Positions 7,043-14,631 of a stretch of 17,441 bases of DNA are shown here, in pieces. A program made the position numbers and the translations under genes. Within the stretch, counting starts at the first letter, position 1; every line of letters starts with the position of its first letter. The DNA is taken from contig CAYURR010000042.1 in NCBI GenBank assembly GCA_964446745.1, positions 1 to 17,441 of the forward strand. Reading direction: 5' to 3'. The DNA is from CAYURR01 sp964446745. GTDB lineage: Bacteria; Bacillota; Clostridia; Lachnospirales; WQUN01. Under the pieces are notes generated by a model. It saw only the letters and a program-made list of their open reading frames with translations, was not told the DNA's origin and did no database searches.

Positions 7043-8002
7043 TTACGTCGGAGCCATTGTAGGTGCCGCTGTATCCGCAGGGGCTGTCGCGACCGGCGGT
7101 GCTGTTGCAGTCGGAGGAGCCGAAGCCGCCGCTTGTGCGGCATTCTCCGGTGCAGCCACATCAGCAATAGTTGCAGGTGTCACTGCTGCCGCTATGGGAG
7201 GCGGTGTTGGTGATGGCAGGGCCATCTCCGGAGCCGGCGTCGGTGCGAGAATGCGGGATATACGGGCTACATCACGTGGTTGCATTGCAGAAAAGATAGC
7301 ACCCACAGTTTCGCTCGTCATCGATTTTATAATCGATACTACCAACGCCATATCTGTATTCATCATCTGTGTGAGTGTCTGGGCCGCCGCGGTTGTTTCC
7401 ATTGCGCTGATATCATTTACATACTTTTGCATATCCTTACCATACTGCACCTTCCCTACAGCCTGGCTGTAGAGCTGCTCAGCATTATCGGGCGAGACCG
7501 AGGCATAAAAATTCGCATACGCGTTTGGGTCATTGGCGGCTATCATTGCATCAAAATCCGCCTTCTCCTGCTTGAACTGGAGCTGCTGAGCCTCTATCTC
7601 CTTTAAACGATTGATCTCAGCTACATACATGTCACTCTTTGCCGCTGCATCCTTTGATGCTTGATCGGCTGTGCTGAGCTGTTCCGTCAAATCTTGTATC
7701 TGCTTTACAAGTTCCTCACGGGTCATCGTCGCATATGGATCGTTTGCATCGGCGGTTTTATCGACCGGTAGCAGGTTCTTTACGATTGGTATATTCTGTA
7801 GCAATGGCGTGATGTACTTATCCCTGATCCCGAAAAGGTTAAAATAAATGACACTGAAAATAGAACCAAGGACGCCAAGTAAAACGGCAAAGGCAATAAT
7901 CTTGCCAAGTATGCCGCCTTTCTTTGAACCTCCGGGCTTTGACTTCTTTTCAGTGTCAAGCTTTTTTTTAGTGGGATTTGCGTTTATTACCGTTTTTGAC
8001 AT
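7043..8002 (-). CDS. MotE/YlxF-like flagellar membrane protein
   Basis: This 319-aa protein occupies the position of B. subtilis ylxF between fliJ and fliK and has that family's architecture: a basic cytoplasmic N-terminus (KKKLDTEKKSKPGGSKKGG), one transmembrane helix at about residues 31-58, a predicted coiled coil at about 94-150, and an MgtE-N-like helical domain at about 195-253 (MMNTDMALVVSIIKSM, then VGAIFSAMQPRDVARISRIL). In alpha-proteobacteria MotE is a chaperone for the motility protein MotC; here the role is unproven. Residues from about 254 to the end form a Pro/Ala/Thr-rich tail that makes it longer than YlxF (about 200 aa). ATG at 8002 lies 16 nt after fliJ and has a GGGG sequence 9 nt upstream. 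Confidence 0.8.
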   Translation of the reverse strand: MSKTVINANPTKKKLDTEKKSKPGGSKKGGILGKIIAFAVLLGVLGSIFSVIYFNLFGIRDKYITPLLQNIPIVKNLLPVDKTADANDPYATMTREELVKQIQDLTEQLSTADQASKDAAAKSDMYVAEINRLKEIEAQQLQFKQEKADFDAMIAANDPNAYANFYASVSPDNAEQLYSQAVGKVQYGKDMQKYVNDISAMETTAAAQTLTQMMNTDMALVVSIIKSMTSETVGAIFSAMQPRDVARISRILAPTPAPEMALPSPTPPPIAAAVTPATIADVAAPENAAQAAASAPPTATAPPVATAPADTAAPTMAPT

Positions 8003-8018
8003 CTCTCATGTCCCCAAT

Positions 8019-8465
8019 TCATTCCGTTCGGTTGTTGTATTTATAGCTCACGATCTCATCCACAACCTTCTGCTCGGCTAACTTTTCCTCGCGGATATAC
8101 TCCGTATATGCCTTGTCCTTCAGCGCCTCAAGCATCTTTCTGTCCTGTACGGCCTTTACGAGCTCCAAGCGCTTGCCTTCGGTATGCCTTTGGGCTCCCT
8201 TTACGACTACTTCTTGTTCCTTTATCCGATGCTTCAGCGCGCCTATATAATCGTTATGCATTCGTATGGTGGCAGGTTTTACTGCTTGCATGATATCCTC
8301 ACGAAAATTACTTATCTCCGCGTTTCGCTCCTCTACCATGCGTTCCTTCTTTTGCTTCTCCTGCTCCAGCTTGTTCAGCGCGCGTCCGTATTCCATCTTT
8401 TTTTGTTCTTCTATTTTTTCTTTTAGGTCCAGATAATTTCTTAGTGAAAACTTAAACTTTGCCAT
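8019..8465 (-). CDS. fliJ: Flagellar export protein FliJ
   Basis: FliJ is the small coiled-coil stalk protein of the flagellar export ATPase, threading through the FliI hexamer and contacting FlhA; it also escorts chaperones. The 148-aa protein starts FKFSLRNYLDLKEKIEEQKK and is almost entirely charged Lys/Glu/Arg/Gln-rich helix, as expected of the family (about 147 aa). The start ATG shares one base with the fliI stop (TAATG), implying translational coupling and balanced synthesis. Sequence similarity in FliJ is low across bacteria, so the call rests on length, coiled-coil character, start motif and position directly after fliI. Confidence 0.92.
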   Translation of the reverse strand: MAKFKFSLRNYLDLKEKIEEQKKMEYGRALNKLEQEKQKKERMVEERNAEISNFREDIMQAVKPATIRMHNDYIGALKHRIKEQEVVVKGAQRHTEGKRLELVKAVQDRKMLEALKDKAYTEYIREEKLAEQKVVDEIVSYKYNNRTE

Positions 8466-9793
8466 TATTGGATATTATTGATGTCCTCCATAATCTTCAT
8501 CGTCTCTTCAAATGAAAAGTTTGAATCGACAGGTTGGGTTAGAAAGTCATTAATCGCATTATGCTTCGAAACGGCCTGATCTATATCCGCGTTACTGCCT
8601 TTTACATAGGCGCCTACATTTATAAGATCTTCAGCGTCCGCATATACAGCCATTGCCTTCTTTATCATGTTTGCGGTCTGGCGGTGCTCTTTTGTGGTTA
8701 CATCGGACATAACACGCGATACACTCGCGAGCACGTCGATCGCGGGGTAGTGGTTCTTGTTTGCGATCTTACGAGACAACACGATGTGACCGTCCAAGAT
8801 ACCGCGTGCGGTATCGGTAACGGGCTCTGTCAGATCATCACCATCCACGAGCACGGTGTACATGCCCGTTATGGATCCGACTGCAGAGTTTCCGGCCCTC
8901 TCCAACAACTTCGGCAACAACGCAAAGACCGATGGGGTGTATCCCCTGCTGACTGGCGGCTCACCGATCGCAAGCCCGACCTCACGCTGCGCCATAGCGT
9001 AACGTGTCAGTGAGTCCATCAACAACAATACGTCTCTGCCTTGCGCGCGGAAGTATTCGGCGATACTCGTTGCAACCTCTGCTGCCTTTAGACGTACGAG
9101 TGCGGGTCTATCCGACGTCGCTATAACCAGAACCGAGCGTTTGAGACCCTCTTCACCCAAGTCCTTTTCAATGAACTCCTTAACCTCTCTGCCACGCTCA
9201 CCGATCAGTGCGATGATGTTTATGTCTGCCTGTGTGTTTCGCGCGATCATACCCATCAATGTACTCTTACCGACACCACTGCCCGCGAATATGCCTATAC
9301 GCTGTCCCTTACCGATCGTGAGTAGGCCGTCTATGGCCTTTACACCCAATACAAGCGGATCGTGGATTCGATTACGTTCCAACGGATCCGGCGGGGTATT
9401 CGTGACCGGATGTTCGTCGCCGCCATGAATAAATGGCTTTCCGTCCATCGGACGACCAAGACCATCCAACACCCTACCCAATAGCTCATCGGATATCTTT
9501 ACGGTGATCGGTTTATCTACAGCCTCGACAACACTGCCCGGGCCGATACCTGACATGTTACCAAGTGGCATCAACAGTATACGGTTTTGCTTAAAGCCAA
9601 CGACCTCAGCAAATATATCTTCACTATGTTTGGTCGCGCGCAGCTTACAGACATGGCCGACACTAACATCTGGGCCCACCGATTCGATGGTAAGACCCAC
9701 GACCTGAGATACACGCCCGAGCTTTAACGCATAGCGTTTCTGTAATACCGTTGCATATTTAGAAAGGTTTATATTTATTCCTTCAACAGCCAT
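8465..9793 (-). CDS. fliI: Flagellum-specific export ATPase FliI
   Basis: FliI is the F1-beta-like hexameric ATPase that energises unfolding and entry of export substrates at the base of the flagellum. The 442-aa protein has a beta-barrel N-domain (about 20-95), Walker A GSGVGKST at 171-178, GERGREVKEF near 198-207, Walker B VLLLMD at 255-260 followed by SLTRYAMAQREVGLAIGEPP, and the family signature SRGYTPSVFALLPKLLERAG. All catalytic motifs are intact and the length is standard. ATG at 9793 begins 3 nt after fliH, with GGGGGTG inside the fliH end as ribosome binding site. FliH upstream and FliJ downstream complete the ATPase complex. Distinction from the homologous virulence ATPases (SctN) is clear from context. 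Confidence 0.97.
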   Translation of the reverse strand: MAVEGININLSKYATVLQKRYALKLGRVSQVVGLTIESVGPDVSVGHVCKLRATKHSEDIFAEVVGFKQNRILLMPLGNMSGIGPGSVVEAVDKPITVKISDELLGRVLDGLGRPMDGKPFIHGGDEHPVTNTPPDPLERNRIHDPLVLGVKAIDGLLTIGKGQRIGIFAGSGVGKSTLMGMIARNTQADINIIALIGERGREVKEFIEKDLGEEGLKRSVLVIATSDRPALVRLKAAEVATSIAEYFRAQGRDVLLLMDSLTRYAMAQREVGLAIGEPPVSRGYTPSVFALLPKLLERAGNSAVGSITGMYTVLVDGDDLTEPVTDTARGILDGHIVLSRKIANKNHYPAIDVLASVSRVMSDVTTKEHRQTANMIKKAMAVYADAEDLINVGAYVKGSNADIDQAVSKHNAINDFLTQPVDSNFSFEETMKIMEDINNIQ

Positions 9794-9796
9794 CCG

Positions 9797-10603
9797 CTAC
9801 ACCCCCGGACTTAAATAGAACAGATCCGATTTGAGCGCCTGAAACTGTTGATCCAAGCTACAGTCAATATTTCCGAACTGCGTCTCTATGATACAATCCG
9901 ATATATTTAATGTTGAATCCTTTATTATACTTACATTTGTTGAGGTATCTACGACCGATAGGATATCATTCTTGTTCTGGGAGACAAGATCATAGTCGTC
10001 CTCCGATACATGTATCACGATATCTCCAACTGTGGTGGTATTCGAAAGGCAGTCCTTTAATAGGTTGATAACAACCCCGGGATTAATAATCACCGTTCGC
10101 ATCAATAACTTCTCGGTTATATCCACGATCAGCCTGACAATCTCAGGTTCGAGTTTCTTTAAGGTCTCTTCTCTGTCACTCTCGGCTTGTGTGTATAAAT
10201 CCTGCGCCTCCGCCTTTATCCTATCAGCTTCGGCTTGTGCCTCCGCAATCCCGGCTTCAAGGCCTTCCTGTCTGCTCTGCTCTTTTATTCTCTCGGCATT
10301 CTTCTTAGCGTCAGTGGTAGCGTTCTCAATGATCTCCTCAGCGCTCTGACGGGCGTTCTCAATGATAGCCTCGGCCTCTGCCCTGGCAGCATCTACGATC
10401 TGCCTTGCACGCTCTGTAGGGTCTATATCCTGTTGAATCTCCTGAGGCTCCTCATGATATTGATCAGGCCTATCCGACTGGATGTAATCCTCTCTCTGCC
10501 TGTCGGCATGAAAAGGAGTGAGCGTAGCGATGTTTGCTATCTCAATATTTACTTTATTCTGTGGATCAACCTTGACATCGTATGCCTTGATAATCTTAGG
10601 CAA
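9797..10603 (-). CDS. fliH: Flagellar assembly protein FliH (FliI regulator)
   Basis: FliH dimers bind FliI, anchor it to the C-ring and regulate its ATPase activity. The 268-aa protein begins MPKIIKAYDVK, has an acidic Gln-rich stretch, a long Ala/Glu helix at about residues 65-140 with an 11-residue periodicity (EAIIENARQSA, EEIIENATTDA), and a FliH C-terminal domain (VRLIVDITEKLL, VHVSEDDYDLV, DCIIETQFGNIDCSLDQQ). The start is TTG at 10601-10603, overlapping the end of fliG by 8 nt. A GGAG in the fliG end lies about 9 nt upstream, and no other in-frame Met codon exists near the N-terminus, so the TTG is well supported. The gene lies between fliG and fliI as in other fla operons. Confidence 0.93.
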   Translation of the reverse strand: MPKIIKAYDVKVDPQNKVNIEIANIATLTPFHADRQREDYIQSDRPDQYHEEPQEIQQDIDPTERARQIVDAARAEAEAIIENARQSAEEIIENATTDAKKNAERIKEQSRQEGLEAGIAEAQAEADRIKAEAQDLYTQAESDREETLKKLEPEIVRLIVDITEKLLMRTVIINPGVVINLLKDCLSNTTTVGDIVIHVSEDDYDLVSQNKNDILSVVDTSTNVSIIKDSTLNISDCIIETQFGNIDCSLDQQFQALKSDLFYLSPGV

Positions 10604-11618
10604 TTATCTCATCTCCTGCGCCGCGCGATATGACTATCTCGCCGGAATCTTGCAGCTTCCTGATTATGTTGACGATCTTCTGCTGTGATTCCTCAACATC
10701 CGAACGACGTACAGGGCCCATGTAGTCCATATCCTCTTGTATCATCGCGGCCAAACGCTTTGACATGTTCGACAGGATCAGGTTCTTAAGCTCATCGCTT
10801 GCGGACTTCAATGCGACAGTGATATCACGCTGCTCGATATCCGGATGGCGCAATACGACCTGAACCGAACGGTTGTCGAGCTGCAGTATATCTTCGAATA
10901 CGAACATGCGCTTCTTGATTTCCTCTGCGAGCTCCATATCCTCGACCTCGAGTGTCTCCATGATGTTCTTTTCTGTTGAACGATCCACCACGTTCAAAAT
11001 TTCTACTACCGAGTCCACGCCGCCGACAGTCGTAAAGTCTTCCATGAGCATCGATGAGAGCTTCTTTTCCAAAACCTTCTCCACTTCCTTTATGACATCC
11101 GGAGATGTCCTGTCCATAGTCGCTATCCTTCGAGCGACATCGGCTTGTTTGTCGGGGTCCAGTTCTGCGAGCACCTCGCTGGCTTGCTTTGGTCTTAAGT
11201 ATGACAATATAAGAGCGATCGTCTGAGGATGCTCGTTCTGTATAAAGTTGAGTATCTGCCCGGCATCCGATTTCCTGATGAACTCGAACGGGCGAACCTG
11301 CAATGACACTGTAAGACGGCTGATGACCTCGAATGCGCGGGATTCGCCGAGTGCCTTTTCGAGCACCTGCTTTGCATATGCGATACCGCCCTCCGCGATA
11401 TACTGCTGAGCAAGACACATCTGGTAAAACTCGTCGAGTACCTTCTCCTTAGTTTCCGGCATTACGGCATTAATATTCGCGATCTCCAGTGTGAGTGCTT
11501 CTATTTCTTCTTCTTTAAGGAACTTGAATACGGAGGCGGATTTCTCCGGGCCCAACGATATTAGTAATATCGCGGCTTTTTCGCGTCCTGTAAGGTCCGC
11601 TATAGAGGTTGCCGGCAT
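10596..11618 (-). CDS. fliG: Flagellar motor switch protein FliG
   Basis: FliG is the rotor protein of the C-ring: its N-domain binds FliF and its C-domain receives torque from MotA. The protein shows TGREKAAILLISLGPE at the N-terminus, the middle-domain NEHPQTIALILSYL motif (EHPQT surface binding FliM), and a C-terminal charged ridge region (LDNRSVQVVLRH, ILSNMSKRLAAMI) ending GAGDEIIA. I take ATG at 11616-11618, giving 340 aa. It shares one base with the fliF stop (TAATG), and GAGGAG lies 8 nt upstream. The alternative GTG at 11627, giving 343 aa, lies inside that ribosome binding site and is unlikely. The 3' end overlaps fliH by 8 nt. Confidence 0.96.
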   Translation of the reverse strand: MPATSIADLTGREKAAILLISLGPEKSASVFKFLKEEEIEALTLEIANINAVMPETKEKVLDEFYQMCLAQQYIAEGGIAYAKQVLEKALGESRAFEVISRLTVSLQVRPFEFIRKSDAGQILNFIQNEHPQTIALILSYLRPKQASEVLAELDPDKQADVARRIATMDRTSPDVIKEVEKVLEKKLSSMLMEDFTTVGGVDSVVEILNVVDRSTEKNIMETLEVEDMELAEEIKKRMFVFEDILQLDNRSVQVVLRHPDIEQRDITVALKSASDELKNLILSNMSKRLAAMIQEDMDYMGPVRRSDVEESQQKIVNIIRKLQDSGEIVISRGAGDEIIA

Positions 11619-13246
11619 TACTCCCACTCCTCCCTGATCCAGTTACGCAGCAGCTGAGCGGCTGCTTCCGGTTTTTCGTTGATAAACTTCTCGATCTGTC
11701 TCTTGACCTCGGAGTCCTTGACATCGGCTATCGCTTCAAGCTTCGATACCTCATCCTGCTTCTGCTCGTCTATGATGGTGCTCTCAAGCAGTTCCTCAAG
11801 CGGCACCTCAGGCTCAAGCTCCGTGACCGTAACAGGTTTTGTTCTGCTGATGACACCAAATGCGAGTATCAAGATCATCAATGCAAGGATCGCATAGACT
11901 GTGATCTGCTTCACATCAACCGGTTTAACCGGTTTGTCTACGAACATCGCAACCTCATATCCCGATACTGATAGGTTTTCAATACCCGTGCTCATCTTTA
12001 TCAAATCAATGATGTTATTATCAATAGTTATAGGTTTCTCGGCTTGATTTGCCGCCCTAAACGCGTCCCACGTTTGACCGTTTAACAAGTTGTTTCTGGT
12101 CATGTAATCCTGATCATATGTGATATATCTATAAAGGATTACGCCGATCGAGGATTTCGCCGTATCTAATGCTCCGGCTGCATTCTCTGTCATGGTCTCG
12201 GTCGTATCGTAGATCAATTCCATTTCCGAGCTCTTCTTTGACGCCGATGACGAGGACTGGTTACCGGTCTGATACGACGGCGTTGCCTGGTCGTTTGATC
12301 CGGCTCCGGGTTCCGCAGCGGCTGTACCGCCTGTCACTTTGCTCTCTTCCGTAATCTGTTTGACCGGAGCACCTGTCGTGGAGCCGGCTATGGGTGTCTC
12401 ATGCTTTGTTGATCTCTGCTGTACTCGGTCCCAGTTGAACACGAGATTGGCAGTGGGTTTTACATCGTCAAACAACGGTGCCAAAGCTACCTTCAGCTTC
12501 ATTTCCATCTCGGTCTTATACAGCTTTTCGGTATCGTATTGATTGGCCATTGTGCCGTTTTGTTCACGAGAGCCTGAATAGATGACGTTATAACGCTGAT
12601 CCATGATCTCGATACCGCTCAATTCAAGACCTTCAACGCTCGCCAACACAAACAATGCTACAGCCTGCGCTTCCTTCGCGTCCAATGTCCGAGAGGTCGT
12701 CAGTATTACAGCCACCGAAGACTTATCCTCGGGCTTTTCAAAGAAATAATTTCTCTCGGGAACAATCAACGTAACGCTTGCATCCTCGATACCGTCAAAT
12801 ACGCGCAGATCGTTTGCTAGATCGGACTGCTTAACACGCAGATCCATCTGCTTTTTCGTGGATTCGGTTGTACCCATGCCGCTACTGGCGATGGCTTGCT
12901 CGAATGTAAAATATTTTCCCGACGCGTCCTTGGTCAGGCCGTTATCGGCCAAAACCTTCTTGGCCTGTAGGGTCATTTTATTATCTACCTCAAGACCCCT
13001 ACCCCCACGCGCCATACGGTTTGGAATCCCTGCGTCTTCGAGGGCGTTTTGCATAGTGGAAATGGTCGTAACATCCTTGTTATCGATCAACAATACCCAG
13101 TTCACGCGGGTATTCAGATATATGGTGGCGCCGAGGACCAGCAGGAATACAACTGCAATAGCCATAACCTGTATCTTTTGGCTGCGCTCAAGCCCGTTCC
13201 ATTTTTCACGTATAGTAGTCCATACACCTTGCAGTCGTTCTCGCAT
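11618..13246 (-). CDS. fliF: Flagellar MS-ring protein FliF
   Basis: FliF builds the MS ring in the inner membrane, the platform for rod, C-ring and export gate. The 542-aa protein has transmembrane helix 1 at about residues 25-44, periplasmic ring-building motifs (NKDVTTISTMQNALEDAGIP, a secretin-like region near LTKDASGKYFTFEQAIAS, and VSVTLIVPER-like DASVTLIVPERNYF), a Ser/Gly/Thr-rich periplasmic loop, transmembrane helix 2 at about 448-469, and a cytoplasmic tail ending QLLRNWIREEWE that binds FliG. ATG at 13246 follows AGAGGTG. The stop overlaps the fliG ATG by one base. Length matches Gram-positive FliF (about 530 aa). Confidence 0.96.
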   Translation of the reverse strand: MRERLQGVWTTIREKWNGLERSQKIQVMAIAVVFLLVLGATIYLNTRVNWVLLIDNKDVTTISTMQNALEDAGIPNRMARGGRGLEVDNKMTLQAKKVLADNGLTKDASGKYFTFEQAIASSGMGTTESTKKQMDLRVKQSDLANDLRVFDGIEDASVTLIVPERNYFFEKPEDKSSVAVILTTSRTLDAKEAQAVALFVLASVEGLELSGIEIMDQRYNVIYSGSREQNGTMANQYDTEKLYKTEMEMKLKVALAPLFDDVKPTANLVFNWDRVQQRSTKHETPIAGSTTGAPVKQITEESKVTGGTAAAEPGAGSNDQATPSYQTGNQSSSSASKKSSEMELIYDTTETMTENAAGALDTAKSSIGVILYRYITYDQDYMTRNNLLNGQTWDAFRAANQAEKPITIDNNIIDLIKMSTGIENLSVSGYEVAMFVDKPVKPVDVKQITVYAILALMILILAFGVISRTKPVTVTELEPEVPLEELLESTIIDEQKQDEVSKLEAIADVKDSEVKRQIEKFINEKPEAAAQLLRNWIREEWE

Positions 13247-13285
13247 CTACTCACCTCTTTGGACCTAAGTATAAAAAATGTATTG

Positions 13286-13603
13286 CTATACCTGCATCCT
13301 CATGATTTCACGATAGGATTCGATAATCTTATTGGTTACCTGCACCGTGAAATTCAAAGTAGAATACGCTCTATCCTGAGCCAACAGCACCGACTGCATA
13401 TCGTCAATACGACCCGTCGCGAGATCCAGCTGCATCTGATCTGCTTTCAACTGATACGCATTTGTTTGATCTATCAAATTTACTGCCGCGTTAAAAAAAT
13501 CCTCAAAGACCTTGCCGTTTGTTTTTGCCGGCACATCCACCGTTGTCGGCATGAACGAAATATTATTTATCGCCGACAGCCCGTTAGTTACGGACAAATC
13601 CAT
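13286..13603 (-). CDS. fliE: Flagellar hook-basal body complex protein FliE
   Basis: FliE is the small junction protein between the MS ring and the proximal rod and among the first exported substrates. The 105-aa protein has a variable N-terminus and the conserved C-terminal half with FEDFFNAAVNLIDQTNAYQL, LDLATGRIDDMQSVLLAQ and FTVQVTNKIIESYREIMRMQV, the last being the family's ending. ATG at 13603 has AAGGGG about 9 nt upstream. It lies 22 nt after flgC and 39 nt before fliF, the classic flgB-flgC-fliE order. Length is normal (about 104 aa). Confidence 0.95.
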   Translation of the reverse strand: MDLSVTNGLSAINNISFMPTTVDVPAKTNGKVFEDFFNAAVNLIDQTNAYQLKADQMQLDLATGRIDDMQSVLLAQDRAYSTLNFTVQVTNKIIESYREIMRMQV

Positions 13604-13625
13604 TATCTAACGCCCCTTCGCTATT

Positions 13626-14078
13626 TTACCTGCCCAATTCCAAGGTTCTTGCAATCATCTGCTTGGTGTTGCTGATAGCTGTAATATTAGCCTCATACGA
13701 TCTTGAGGCCGATATCATATTGACCATTTCCTCGACGATATTGACGTTAGGCATCGTTACATAGCCGTCCTTGTCCGCATCGGGGTGATTCGGCTCAAAG
13801 ACCTTCTGGCCCGACCTCTCATCCTCAACGATCTTTGATACCTTTACCCCGGCCTTTGCAGGGCTTATACCACCATCGTTCACAGCCTTATCGAAATACG
13901 AAGCAAAGGACCCCGGATTGGAAATCTCTTCAAAAAGCGCGATCTTACGCTTATATGGTTTTCCGTCTGCTGCCTTTGTCGTGTTTACATTAGCGATGTT
14001 TTCGGAAATGACATCCATCCTCATACGCTGCGCCGACAATCCCGTAGCGCTGACGTTCATGGAATCAAAAAAGGACAT
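13626..14078 (-). CDS. flgC: Flagellar basal-body rod protein FlgC
   Basis: FlgC is a proximal rod subunit exported through the flagellar type III system. The 150-aa protein shows the rod N-terminal motif (FDSMNVSATGLSAQRMRMDV, then SENIANVNTT), a short central region with KVFEPNHPDADKDGYVTMPN, and the C-terminal helix MVNMISASRSYEANITAISN ending in RTLELGR, both typical of the family. ATG at 14078 has only a modest ribosome binding site (TAGG). It follows flgB by 41 nt and precedes fliE by 22 nt. Length is standard (about 134-150 aa). Confidence 0.96.
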   Translation of the reverse strand: MSFFDSMNVSATGLSAQRMRMDVISENIANVNTTKAADGKPYKRKIALFEEISNPGSFASYFDKAVNDGGISPAKAGVKVSKIVEDERSGQKVFEPNHPDADKDGYVTMPNVNIVEEMVNMISASRSYEANITAISNTKQMIARTLELGR

Positions 14079-14119
14079 ACCATACCTACTTTCCTGTTAA
14101 TCTGCTTTTGTTAACTGCA

Positions 14120-14497
14120 TTATCTACCCGTGAGCACAAGCGAAAGACGCTTACTGTTATTCTGCACAAGGCTTACGAGTGCATCATACCTCACGGAATT
14201 CTGGTACAGCTCCACCATCTCCGTGTCAATGTCCACGTTGTTTTTATCGATCCGGTAATTCAGATTGTCATGTATAGTACCGACTGTCGGTGTGACATCG
14301 GACAGATCCAGTTTGCCGGTCTTTTCATATTTAGCTACGGCTTGCTCCAGACTCTTTTCGAAACTAACCACCTTTCGCTTGTAACCCGGAAGGTCGTTAT
14401 TTGCGATGTTTTGTACAATCACATCGTTTCTGAGTGAGGCAGCACGCATCGCCGAGCCTATTATTTCGTTTTTTACATAGAGCTGGTCGAATATCAT
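14120..14497 (-). CDS. flgB: Flagellar basal-body rod protein FlgB
   Basis: FlgB is a proximal rod subunit and the first gene of the operon. The 125-aa protein begins MIFDQLYVKN, has the rod signature RNDVIVQNIANNDLPGYKRK at about residues 23-42, a central DNLNYRIDKNNVDIDTEMVE segment and the C-terminal helix with NSVRYDALVSLVQNNSKRL ending VLTGR. ATG at 14497 is 6 nt after GAGGT. A promoter-like TTGACA/TAAAAT element and a leader of about 100 nt lie directly upstream, consistent with flgB as the first cistron. Length and motifs are typical. Confidence 0.95.
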   Translation of the reverse strand: MIFDQLYVKNEIIGSAMRAASLRNDVIVQNIANNDLPGYKRKVVSFEKSLEQAVAKYEKTGKLDLSDVTPTVGTIHDNLNYRIDKNNVDIDTEMVELYQNSVRYDALVSLVQNNSKRLSLVLTGR

Positions 14498-14601
14498 AAA
14501 GTTACCTCATGTGGAAAATAATTTTGTTATGTATTTCATTGTGTGCCGATAGCGGTTTGATTATGCGAATATTATTAATATGTTACAATCTCTTTTCACG
14601 T
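14498..14601 (-). promoter_or_regulatory. Leader region of the flagellar operon
   Basis: This A/T-rich stretch separates the putative promoter from flgB. It contains a perfect 6+1+6 dyad, ATATTA-T-TAATAT (14569-14581), about 14-26 nt downstream of the expected transcription start, and the flgB ribosome binding site GAGGT. I see no riboswitch core, no intrinsic terminator and no large inverted repeats. The dyad could be an operator but may be chance in such A/T-rich DNA. Confidence 0.35.
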
Positions 14602-14631
14602 ATTTTACACAAGGTCTTAGCAGTTTGTCAA
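14602..14631 (-). promoter_or_regulatory. Putative sigma-A promoter of the flagellar operon
   Basis: TTGACA (14626-14631) is a perfect -35 box, followed after 18 nt by TAAAAT (14602-14607), a 5/6 match to the -10 consensus. The -35 box overlaps the stop codon of the upstream protease gene. Transcription would start near 14595 and give a leader of about 98 nt before flgB. A sigma-28-type sequence (TAAA-N15-GCCGATAA) is not visible on this strand. Confidence 0.6.

Noticed and set aside
10825..11418. 197-codon open frame on the same strand inside fliG
   Set aside because: It is a shifted frame of fliG, rich in Arg, Gly and Ser with no recognisable domain, and fliG is intact with all motifs.
13049..13675. 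208-codon plus-strand frame opposite fliF, fliE and flgC
   Set aside because: It crosses two intergenic boundaries of secure genes on the other strand and shows no family resemblance.
14545..14552. GCCGATAG on the plus strand, resembling a sigma-28 -10 box
   Set aside because: No TAAA lies 15 nt upstream (the four bases there are GTTA or similar), and it would point away from flgB with no gene downstream in that direction.
14498..14627. Possible c-di-GMP riboswitch or invertible flagellar switch before flgB, as in Clostridioides difficile
   Set aside because: The leader is only about 100 nt, lacks the conserved riboswitch core, and shows no pair of long inverted repeats.
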